In this document: in pieces, positions 35,075-47,147 of the stretch
Numbering within the stretch: position 1 is the stretch's first letter
How the letters are laid out: every line of letters begins with the position of its first letter
Origin: Paragonimus westermani
Lineage: Eukaryota; Platyhelminthes; Trematoda; Plagiorchiida; Troglotrematidae
DNA: 64,000 nt
Assembly: GCA_008508345.1 (NCBI GenBank)
Contig: QNGE01003600.1
Location: 7,279 to 71,278 of the forward strand
Direction: 5' to 3'
Program-made: the position numbers and the translations under genes
Notes under the pieces: model-generated
The model's input: the letters and a program-made list of their open reading frames with translations, nothing else
Told to the model about the DNA's origin: nothing
The model's database searches: none

Positions 35075-38000
35075 GTAAGTTTACTGCATGTGTGATTATC
35101 TGTGTGTGATTTTATATTTCTTTCCATCAAGTTTGTTTGAAAGTATAGTATGAACATCGACACTTCAATATACATCTGAGGAGATGCAGTAACTACTTCC
35201 GTTTCGTTTTTCGAAGCTGTTTCAACTAGTCGCATCTCAAGCTAATGAGCTTGAAACTCTCATCACTTATCATGAGAATACGAAACCCGCTGGAAGTAAG
35301 TACTTACCCGCCACCAGCAAACAGTATCAACGAAATATGATTCGGACAAATAGCTTGAGATAGGAGTAGACTGAGCAACGGAAGAGCAATAGTGTTATAT
35401 CAGGCCCGTACAGCAGAGCAAAGTTCTGTTCTAAACCACAAAACTTTTAGAATTATCGACTGGATGAGACATACGATGAAGTCAATTCGTACTTATAATT
35501 CAGGCACGAAAGCCATTCTCACATGATGTAAAAGAATTCAGCTTGTTTCCGCTAGTTCGTCGTGTGCTTCTTATTGTGTACATGTCTGCGGAGAGCACCG
35601 CATTAGTGGAGCTCAATAGGTTATGATGAAGATCCACTTACCAAAACGGGTGCAGCATGTCGCCAGACACCTTGATTTGCAAAGCCTTGCTAATCAAGTG
35701 GTCTCATGTTTTCGTCAAACCAAAAATGTTTATTCATAACATAACGCTTCCATAAGCATACGGATAAAAAGCACCCACTACCCTTCTAACTGACATGTTT
35801 TGATGGCTCATCCCACTTGTTACAAATGTGATTATCGTTGTGAAGTAAACATCAGGTAATTGTTAGTCTTGGTTTCCGTTTACCCACTCCAACCTCCCAC
35901 TTTATAAAATAACCGTTTTAAGCAAAAACTGAAGATCGCCTACAATCTACTGGTTGTTACTCCCGAAGATTTTGATCATTTGCCGCATAATGAGATTGCT
36001 TCTGGTTTTAATAATCCGGTTGCGTTAGGATCGTGTGCTCGCACGCTTTTCTACTGCCTACTGTGGTAGTAATCCGTGAAGCTAATTCCATACAGGTAGG
36101 TGCACGCGGAAAGTGAGGGGAATTGAGCTGTTTGTAAATTCAATCCGTCCTTTCTACAAACAGCCCTTGAAAGTCATCAGCTGACTTTCGAAAGTTTGAC
36201 AAAACTAGGTGCTTGGTGTGCTAGTTTCCGATATTCTAAAGTACTTATCAAAAATGTTAGAGAATAAGGTCGGGTTTAAGAAACACCTGTAGGATTAGAT
36301 GTGTATAGTTCAACAGACATTATTGTTTACACACCAGTAGATTTGTTAACTCAGTTTTTCGAGAATAAAAGAATGTATACGAAGCACCGTCACACCATAC
36401 ATATTTTTAAAAGTTTGTATTTGAAGAAGCCTGTCTTACACATGGAAGAGTGGAAGCGGTTTTATCAGAAGGCAGTGACTATTAGACAAAAATATCACAC
36501 AAAACGACAATGAATTGTTTGTTGATTTCTCTGTTTGCCCGACTTCGGAATTGTTAGACTTCACACTGGAATCACTAATTTCGAAAGGAAATTACCACAA
36601 GAATACAGCACATTGTGGCCTACTGACAACAGATCACTGATCAGTCTTTTGGTAATAACAGCTTTTTAGCAAAGACCGACGTGTTCAGCCTCCTACTGTC
36701 CGTCAGGTCCCACCACAGTAAGATTTTGGCGGTGAATATGTGTGTATATGTTCAAGGGGCAGTAGAGAATATGACTCATTAACAAACCACTTACCAGTCA
36801 GGATATTGTTCGAGCCATAGGTAAGGAAAACAGAATTGGTATCGTTGTCCTCGTCAAACTGGGGCTAGTTTACAGGTGCATTTATCGTTGAAGTCATTCT
36901 CGTGATACGTTGTGGCGATGCTTGTTGATATATCTCGGGGAAATTATTAATGAATCGTTTTCGAAACGTACACTTGTTTGTCCTCTTGGAAAAAACAACA
37001 GTATATTACATTTTTTCAAACTGAACGGTATCCAAAGTTGACCATAACCTTTGAATCTTTCATAAGCTTTTCGGCTGATCCGCTTCATATGGAAGCATTA
37101 GACTACAATTTTGCAGTCAACACAGCCTGTTAGTATTGCAGGTCCTCTGTTCAATCTGCACTTCTACTTCGCCATCGTGTTTGTGGGGCTAGCGTATTAA
37201 CCATACGGCCGGTGACCCCCAGTAGGAATGACTGAGAGTAAACGGGTAGTCTGAGTACTACTCATAAAAGTTGCCGGATGATCCTTTGAAAATGACTGAT
37301 TCGTTGAAAACATTGTTACTGTTGTGACATCAAAGGTGGCTAGGCCTGGAAAGTTGTTTGCTGCAAGACACTCACTAAAGTTATGTAATAATATGGAACG
37401 AGCACAGACATTATTCTGCACGGTTGCCGTATATTCATATCCTTGGGATTCATGCAGCCACACCTCTCTTGTTGACACGGCACACACAGTGCATATAAAC
37501 ATTTCCAGTAGTCGTTCCTAGTCTCCGGTCTTCTTAGTGTTGAGACGTGCCGTACCGTTTGCTCGTGTATTAGTCGTGGTATGAAACTCACAAAAGAAGC
37601 TGCACCTTTGTTAGACTTTGTTTGTATTGTCGTCATTGCCGATTATACTTTGCTGTATCTGAGTAGAACAATTCGCGTGGGATATAACCTTAATTCCAAC
37701 TTTTACTAATGCCGTATAGCGTTTTACACATCTGGTGATCAGTCACTTTGGTAGACGCCTTTCAAAATTGCGGCTTGTTGATAGGTATGAATGCAATAGT
37801 TTCATAGAACTGTTACCGATGCGATAAGCAAGGAGTACCATAGTCCAGTTCGATGGACGTGGCGCGATTTGTACGGAGATCTGTATAGGACAGTAGCCTT
37901 ACTAGTGTCATGCACTGCAAGTACCAGCGTGCTATTAGCCTCACGTTTGTATCACACATGTAGTTTCTAGTTGAACATATTGACCAAGGACTGTGACGGC

Positions 38001-41000
38001 GCCAACGCTACGATAACACTGTGATATAAAGATCTCCATTCTAGCTATCTGCAATCCAGGAAAATAAACTAATTTTCAGAATACTGTCAGTTAAAAGATA
38101 GGGTAACCTATCAAAAACGGGTCACATATAATAAGATATTTTTACACCGCTGCATTTTATACACAGCTTGAATGAATAAGCTAGCTCTATTCCAACATTA
38201 CAGTAGTACGCGAAGAATAGAGCTTAAACACGTGAGTGAACCAGACGGGCATTCGATATCGTATACTGAATGCCGGATCAGAAAAGATGTTTCATAGTGG
38301 TTGCCATTTTGACATATATTTCTATCACTGTTCCAGTAGTTATCAAGAAGGACTCTGTACAGATTGTTCATAAATGCTTTTAATTTGATGTAAACTTTGA
38401 CGCGTTTGTAAATGAACGGAGTCTAGATTAGTTTTTCAGAACCACCTTACGAATGTAGTGAGATGGATTCCGTGTGTACCAAGGTGTGATAATGAGTAAT
38501 GTTCCGGGATTTCGTTCAAAACAAAGTCTCGAACAGATATGTTATAACACAACATGCAGAAAATACTAGTCTTGAACGATAGAAAGGCAATGTGTACTCC
38601 TATGATTGCTATGCATCACCAAATGTTACTGGGTAAATTTTTCTTGCTTTTCCTAAAATAATCTGAAACGTTTTTGCGTTGTTCGTTTTGTAGCTGCGCA
38701 ACAAGAGGCTGTAAACTGCAAAAAGAGAGACATTAGGTATGGCTTACTTCTCAGTAATAATAACGGAACCTTACGTAACAACTGTGCCTTGCAGGAACCG
38801 AGCTTTGACACTATTCCCGATGTTTGGTTAGACCGAATAACTTGGGAGTGTCAAAGATGTTATAAAAAGCACATCTTACGCAGGAGACGACGGTATTTAA
38901 TAACTGGTAAAAAATAAAAAACCAGTATTTATAACTGTAGTGTTTCTTACGTGATTTTTCCTTCTTTAATGTACTTACGAATAGTTCTAGTTCTGTCATG
39001 TAAAGACAAGCTTTTTTTGACAGAAGTTGTTTATTTACTTCTCTCATTTGTTTTGTTTCCCATCCGGGTGCTGACTGGTTTTGTTGCCCAAAACTCACGA
39101 CATCGTGTAGTAAAATGGGATGGTCTTGTCATTTCGGCAGAATTAGTTTGAGATATCAACTACATATTGTTTATTCAGGAAGCTTTTATAGTTTGTGTTC
39201 CAAAAGACAGACACCCTGATTAGAAATTAATCAGAAAGTAACACAAATGTTGTTCGGCTTTCAAGTATCTAGAATAACTTGACAAAATGTCGTTAAACGT
39301 ATCACTAGATTGAACCACAAATGCCAGTTTGCAGAGTTAAAGACTAATTGCAATAGAACAGGCTTAAAGGTGGTTCCCGGTAATCATTTATGTCACAAAA
39401 GTACCGCAATCTTCCCAAGTGTTTAATAATCTACACGTAGGAGAAGTACACAGTCAATCACGAAACGGAGTTTGCTTAACTCAATAACAGTAAGGAAAAG
39501 TATTGTCCAAATGGTCAAAAAAATCTCTCCGGGCAGATTCACTTGCTGAGAAATGTCTACGCGTGCGCAGAAACTCCAGAGCCAACACAGAATTAATCAG
39601 CGTCCGAATCGTCTATTCCCCAGACGCTCCGTGAGGCCGGTGGTTAACTGTGTGCATCAGCACACAATCTGTCCCGCAAATAGAACAGCAGTAAGTTCTA
39701 CGTCAAACTTTTGACAAGTCAAAAAGCACTTCGCGATGCTCACAGAACTGACTGCCTGACATATAGGTGGCTTATCTCCTTATACTAGTGGCTGTTCTCC
39801 GAAAGTTTGCCTGATGATAGTGCTTATGGAATATCAGTTCAAATATGAACACCAAGAATAGTTTCAAAAGTCTGAGAGCTTTCTGAAAATCTCTGTGAAT
39901 TTTGTCGTGAAAGTCAGTCTGCGTCAGCTTTTATTCTGAATGAGGTGTTTGCCACAAACTTATCATGCAAAATTTCGGCCAACTAGAAGGGTTAATTTGA
40001 TCTTTTCTATGATGGCAAGGTTATAAGTAGGCCTGAATAGCTCCACAATGTAACTGGTGAATTGTGTCCATGTTGGATTGGTCCCCTTAATCAAAAACAG
40101 AGTTAACGAAACCACATACTTTGTGCGCATAGTCCGGATGGTTCCAAAAATTAAAAAAACTTCATACATTGTTTGTTTCCTACAAATGTGTAGAAGCTAT
40201 AGCTATTGAAGTTGGAGCAAGAAGAGATTGCGGCTTCCCGAACAACATCGATATAGATCGGAATTCACGGTGAACACTCACCCAGAAAACTAACGGAACT
40301 TTGAGTGAAAAAGTGAACCGAACGAAGAGAGGGTCTAAGAGAACAACACAACTGTGTGGGGTATTCGTGAAGAACATTTTTTCAAAAATTTTAGCTACAT
40401 ATTCTGCAGACTACAGTTTACGAGTCCTAAACGGCTAGTCGTTGTTTGCTTAAATGTTTCAGCGTTTACTTTCATAGAGGAATTACCACAATGATAGGCG
40501 TTTAGGTTGATCTGAAGATTGTATCGCCTGGAGAAGTCGACGATAGAACAGAAAAGTAATCCTTCTAGTGTAGGTGGATTATTTTAAATGAGACCACTGT
40601 GCATGAGCACATTTTATACAACCGCAAAATACATCAACCGGTATTTCTGGAACTGTTGCCATATTGAAAACTGCTGTTGGCAGAACTACGCACAAGATAA
40701 AAACGCTACTGTGTTATTTCTGTTCTGGAGTTTTTATATCTTCCATTAAAAAGTAGACGCGTTTTCACTTATTTTAAGGAATATGGTTTGTTCTATATGT
40801 TAAATTGTTTATAAATTGTTGGTGCCGTTAACTGATTAGTCGTTAATTTTCAGACTCGCTACATAATTTATTAACTCGCATTATTGGTCACTGCCATCTG
40901 ATAGCTTGACAAACAAACGGTCGCACACACCCACCTGTACACTCACTCGCGGACAACATGTGTAGCGGTTAGAGATCCACTTTGACCCATGGTCATCTGT

Positions 41001-44000
41001 CCAGACCATATGGATGTGTCTCGAAAGAAACAGAGGGGGAGCATTGAATACGCTTTTCTGTCCCGCCAATGAATGAGCAAAAACGTTCAACACGTGTGTA
41101 CTGCAATGCGAGAATTATTCTTTGCGCATACATGCAAACTGTTATTAAACAAGCCCAGCCGGTACTGCAGATTATCTTAACAGGAGTCCACTCGACAATC
41201 AGAAGCAGTTTGTTTGTTAGGGCAGTGATAACAAAAAACTGAACAGTCTATTTAAAAGTGACCTCCCTTAGACGTTCACAATTGACCCTGAGCACTTTCT
41301 AATTAGGCTTATGGCATGATTTCACTTAATAACTGTAGACAGGTTGATTTATTGAGTAAGCCAACTGACCGCTTTGATAAAAAGGAAACTAGGGCAAATA
41401 TGGTTACGCTTACATATAGGGTGTACGGACGTATTCGTTGATCGACTACAACCGAGTTTCACGAAGCGCATCGAGATCACTTAGTCCCTTTAGATTATTT
41501 GAACAGGAATAGGTTACGACTGGAATTCACAACATAAGATCCCGCCATTAATAATCATATGACTATGAGTTTTTCCCCTGTAAGTTAACCGCCTTGACCG
41601 ATCTACTTTTCAGTACGGTGCGGTCAATTTTCAGCCCGCAAGCTTTTTTACTCATTCCCAGCTTGTTATTACATAAGCAACGATTTCACCGGTTGTCTCC
41701 ATCTTGTACACGACTTATGCGTAAGCAAGCTGACCATGTAAGCTGCTTCAATATCTACTCACTTTTCACGAACACTGTACAGAGCAATAAAGGTTAATCT
41801 GGCTTGAATACATATAAACACACAGGCATATGTCACACAATAAATCACCCAGTTACTGGACCCTACGTACACAAATTTAACAAACATCCCACGGTGTAAG
41901 CCGAATGCAGTGCATTTCACATTCGACTCTCTTTGACAGAAATGTTGACTAAAGGACATTGATCATGGGCTGAGTAAAGATAACCAGTGAAAAAAGTAGT
42001 GACTGTTGGCTAAGAAAGATGTTTAACAAAGAAACAGAAATAATGGCTCAAATGACAAATGAGATGAGGACGGATACATTGATTAGGATGGTGCTAAAAG
42101 CACATAAACAAACTTGTGGGAAATACATATTTTTAATTTACTGGACCTCTTCTAATAGCTGGAAAATAGATTTTCACAAAGGTGTGAGTTTTAAACATAT
42201 CCTTTTGGTGTAAACGGTGAGCAGTACTGGTATTCTAAACTGCTGAGCGCCTTAGAATGGAAAAATCAGTATTTTGTCATTTCTGAGTGTTACTCATTGC
42301 TAGTATATTTCCCACTTTTGTCTGTTGACTCCAAGCAACACCTATTTTTGATGGTCTCCAGGTTCAGTTATTGTGTGGAAAAAAAAGTGATTAATAGAAT
42401 TAAAAAATCGGTGTTTTCGGACCGGTGGTACAGGCTTCCTTAGGGTTTATGAGAACAGCCAGTGTGTTTTGATGAAATATCAGTATGTGCTGGCACTCGT
42501 CATTGTATGACCTTCGGGAAGTTTGATAGTACTAGATTTTTTTGGATATCACAAATGGAGCTTTGATAAAAGATTAAGAGAAACCAGTAAGGTGAGACGA
42601 GACAGTGTTAATTGTTAGGCTTGAAGTTTGCACTACAAATGTATACTCTTAACGTTATGCATATAATGTGAAACAAGCGGACCTTGATACGCGACAAGAG
42701 CAAACCTTGTGTTATTGGTCTTGCCATCTCGCTGTGCTTTGGATGTACGATGGAAGATGGGAGATTTCGGAGCACGCTGGATGAATTTGACCGATGTGAT
42801 AGCGTTTTGAACTTGTCTTTAGTTTTGTCTGACCTCCGACTTGCACTGCACATGTTGCTTGCGTAATTTCAGACTATCCAAGATATGAAGGACAGATTTT
42901 CTAAGTTCTTCTGGGATCATATCAGGGTCCAGCATACTCCCTATGACTAGATCTTAGGACAACCGTCATGTGTTTTACTGTAGTCACCTTCATATTCACT
43001 CTTGTATCATTAAACTGAACTAACATCATGCTTTGAAGTGCATTCTAAGCAACCCACTAATATTCATATCTTCTCCCACTGATTGGTGGTGATGTCATTT
43101 GTAAGCTCACAGCAGAATGTTCGGTCTTATTTCATGCGCAATCAGTACGTACGTCAAAAGGTGGTTTTAATATGTGACAGCTCAACCGTTACGATAAGAA
43201 ATGAATAGATGTGATCACTTGTGTTAACCAGCATATGAACAACAGTTATTACACGGGATGGATTTACTATTGTGCATCCCACTATTAGGCATTGGGGTTA
43301 CGACTTGTAGACAGTGGACTAACGATAGTTGGGTTTTCCTACTATGCAGCAAAATTATATGACCAGCCAACCTGCTTTATCCAATTCTAATAGTATAGGT
43401 TGTCCACACATTACATTTCGCAATCTTCTGTTCCAAACTGCTATTGATCGGAATATCCGGAAAGCAACCTATCCTGAATTTCCCACATCCGATTCAAGCG
43501 CCCACTTATCAAACATAGCCGCGACAGCATATATTACGCAAATGAAACAAGTCAGGTCATCCGCTCCTAAAATTTACTATTTTTATCCCGTTTCACTTTT
43601 TCTATAGGACGTTCTTCCGTGCCAGCTAAAAACTTTCATTCTTCAGTAAACTTTTCCAGCTACTGGTGAGCCGGTCTTTTCAAATTTTCACTACCATGAA
43701 CAAGTTACAATGTTTGTATGTAATTCACCCGTGACTTGTTAGAAAGTGAGCTTTCTAGTACAGTGAAGTAAACTGTCGTGGTCTGCTTCACATCCAAGAT
43801 TGCTGATGATATATGCGAAAACGGTGTTACAGATTAAACATTAGGGCACACAGATGGAAGAGTTTACCGTGCAATTGATTCTTCTGTAAAATTTATGACT
43901 ATGCAACTACCTGTAATTAGTGGGGGGGGGTTGGCTTATATATGGTGAACATTAGATATGTAGTGGAACTCTTAACCGTGATAGCTTGAGTACGCACTAA

Positions 44001-44080
44001 CAAATAACGATATCTCAAAGATAGTCAATGAAAAGGTCAAGTCAATGGATTGGATCTTTATTGTTGGGATTTTGGTGTAC
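35075..44080. other. Long non-coding stretch, nothing recognised apart from small hairpins
   Basis: Many short frames, none family-like. Local structure: inverted repeats at 36126-36189 (separate entry), and a nine-G run at 43922-43930. No RNA gene or retroelement domain is identified. It is the longest featureless part of the window. Confidence 0.5.
36126..36189. repeat. Two adjacent short hairpins
   Basis: gctgtttgta (36127-36136) pairs with tacaaacagc (36155-36164). Five bases later gaaagtca (36169-36176) pairs with tgactttc (36182-36189) around tcagc. Both stems are perfect. No coding context; significance unknown. Confidence 0.7.
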
Positions 44081-44084
44081 AACC

Positions 44085-44270
44085 TTAATGCAGTAGCGTT
44101 CGTCTGGACCGTGCCCTGTCCTGTTCAGTTGACAGCCAGTTGTGTTGTTCAGTTGTGTTCCGATCCGGGTCCGACCGCGTCATGATGCCTGTGTATCGAC
44201 CGCACGGAATCACATCCAATTGGAGCGTTCCAATTGGCTCAGTGCGCAGATGGTGACTACGCGCGTGCGN
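44085..44270. repeat. GC-rich sequence at gap edge, probable edge of a dispersed repeat
   Basis: Composition shifts abruptly to GC-rich before the N run. It contains a near-palindrome, ccaattgga-gcg-ttccaattgg (about 44216-44238). The abutting gap suggests a high-copy repeat that could not be assembled. I could not identify the element; an LTR or SINE is possible. Frames reported through the gap are artefacts. Confidence 0.35.
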
Positions 44271-45116
44271 NNNNNNNNNNNNNNNNNNNNNNNNNNNNNN
44301 NNNNNNNNNNNNNNNNNNNNNNNNNNNNNNNNNNNNNNNNNNNNNNNNNNNNNNNNNNNNNNNNNNNNNNNNNNNNNNNNNNNNNNNNNNNNNNNNNNNN
44401 NNNNNNNNNNNNNNNNNNNNNNNNNNNNNNNNNNNNNNNNNNNNNNNNNNNNNNNNNNNNNNNNNNNNNNNNNNNNNNNNNNNNNNNNNNNNNNNNNNNN
44501 NNNNNNNNNNNNNNNNNNNNNNNNNNNNNNNNNNNNNNNNNNNNNNNNNNNNNNNNNNNNNNNNNNNNNNNNNNNNNNNNNNNNNNNNNNNNNNNNNNNN
44601 NNNNNNNNNNNNNNNNNNNNNNNNNNNNNNNNNNNNNNNNNNNNNNNNNNNNNNNNNNNNNNNNNNNNNNNNNNNNNNNNNNNNNNNNNNNNNNNNNNNN
44701 NNNNNNNNNNNNNNNNNNNNNNNNNNNNNNNNNNNNNNNNNNNNNNNNNNNNNNNNNNNNNNNNNNNNNNNNNNNNNNNNNNNNNNNNNNNNNNNNNNNN
44801 NNNNNNNNNNNNNNNNNNNNNNNNNNNNNNNNNNNNNNNNNNNNNNNNNNNNNNNNNNNNNNNNNNNNNNNNNNNNNNNNNNNNNNNNNNNNNNNNNNNN
44901 NNNNNNNNNNNNNNNNNNNNNNNNNNNNNNNNNNNNNNNNNNNNNNNNNNNNNNNNNNNNNNNNNNNNNNNNNNNNNNNNNNNNNNNNNNNNNNNNNNNN
45001 NNNNNNNNNNNNNNNNNNNNNNNNNNNNNNNNNNNNNNNNNNNNNNNNNNNNNNNNNNNNNNNNNNNNNNNNNNNNNNNNNNNNNNNNNNNNNNNNNNNN
45101 NNNNNNNNNNNNNNNN
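44271..45116. other. Assembly gap (846 N)
   Basis: Unresolved run of N. Any reading frame crossing it is artificial. Confidence 0.95.
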
Positions 45117-47145
45117 GGAATAAATCATTGCTACTACTGGGATTTGTATCTCAATTATTATTCTGGAAGCCAATGCAGTAAACAAAGTGCGCAGTCGTTT
45201 GGAACTAGGAAAATCTTTAATGTCTACACTCACTTCATTTTGTACAAGTCCAATTGTAAAAAACAGACTGAACGATAGAGATGTTGAATACACCTTCGTA
45301 ATGAGCACGCTGTTGATTTTCATTTACTCTATAACCACTAGCCTGACCAAAGTCACCATATCGCGGCAAGTTTTTGTGGATGTTTCATCATTTTTAGCTC
45401 CTGTGGCGTACATAACTTCACGACCTTTACCACTCTTCATTCAGCAGTCGCCGCCACTGTTCAGAGGCAGACAGGCTTGACGATCAAGCAAACACATTGA
45501 AACCCGTGCCCATCTTATAGAGGAACACGACTGCGTTGCACAGGGCGCTGTGGTCCAGCCAACCGGGTCACTATATACGAAAGAATGCCATACTTGTATG
45601 CATCTGTTCCACACGAGATTAGCGTGAAACCAATGCGAGATGAAAATAACAGAAGATAGACAAAGGTCGAGGCGAATACTGAAATATTAACATTTATGTC
45701 TAACTTACAAGCGGCAGACTTTGAAACTGTCTGTAACGCTGGCCTCAGCGTTTACGAAAAATCAATTTTTTAGTTCTATTAAACAGTAGATGGGATCGAA
45801 CAATGTAGGATTTATTGTGTGAGAATTTTGGTATGTGTGAACCGAGGGCTGTAGTTAAGGATACAGGCTTACGTATGATTTTAGACGAGAATACTTGAGT
45901 ACGTGTGATGATCCGAATGAAGGGGAAGTTCAGGGTTGGAAAACACTTTAGGGTAAACGTTTCACTTCTTTAGAACGCTGAAAATTAGTGATTTCATTCG
46001 AACCGGAACGAGGATCACCTTCAAACAAGAAACTCACATGTCGCAGAACGTTTGAAAAATCTAGTCAAAAGGCAAGCATATATAACCGGAGAACAATACA
46101 GTCAATGCTGGAGTTTACATTTATTCACAACAAGAAAGACATAAGTAAACAGGAATCATAAATGACTGTGAACTCAAGCATCTTTATTTTTCGCGTTTTA
46201 ATAAATTCACTGCTAATGCGAAGCGTCTGTGAAGAACTGTGGCCTTTTTTGCCGCGTGATTATTTAACAGGTTGAAAATTAGAATTCCGGAGTTGCCTCG
46301 CTAATGAAGAGAGTAAACAATAGTATGCCGGTGCTAATCTACCTTGATATAAAGAAATAAATCGCCCATGTGTTCGAACCCATTCAGCGATAAGGAACAC
46401 GTGTGAAACAAACTGATTGTTTCGCTTCAGCTGTCCTGCAAAGTGACCTAGTAGGATATATCCGACTGTGAAACGCTAAGGATGGTATCATATGCACACT
46501 TTATTGGTACCGAGTCCCCGAAAACTGCTTCGTTCAATGTGAAATTAAAAATTTGGAGAAATTTCGTTCTATAGTAGACAGCTGAACTGTCTCCCATCAT
46601 CGGCGATGACCATGAAATCTAGCTTTTCCACGCCAACTGACCAGGTGGCTAAACGATCACCATCGTGTACTGCATGGATTTTCTTAACAATGTTGATTTA
46701 TTCGCTCTAGACGCAAGTTGATGTTTTTTTTACCAGTTTCCAAGAAGAAACCACGACTCGTCATTCCGCTCTTTACATCAGTCTTTTCCGGTCAGCTTGT
46801 GGTGTTTGTCAGAGTTGTGTCCAACTGATAATCTGCCAATGATCAGGTTGAAAACAGGTTAATGAACCGCCAAGCGAATGAATGTGACTGAACGCCATTG
46901 AAGCATATTAACGAATACTTTAGGCTCAGCATTAGAATCGGAGAAGCGAAGGCTGTTGTAAGATTTCTCAGTGATTGCATTGACATTAAGGAGTTCCCAT
47001 AGTATAACTGGAATGTTGTACGCCGGTGGAATGCAACACCCACAACTAAAACTCTACAGTGTCATGCTCGAAACGAAAGGGACTCGTGTTCATCAGAATT
47101 TGGTGGATTAATGGGTAATCTGTCTCGGCATACGCTTTTTTTTCC
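45117..47145. other. Non-coding stretch, nothing recognised
   Basis: The frame 45187-45480 plus (97 codons) has no recognised domain. The minus frame 46843-47043 is unassigned. Confidence 0.5.
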
Positions 47146-47147
47146 AG

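Noticed and set aside
44085..45323. Reading frames of 300-400 codons across the second N run
   Set aside because: Almost entirely undefined sequence; the short real ends match nothing recognised.
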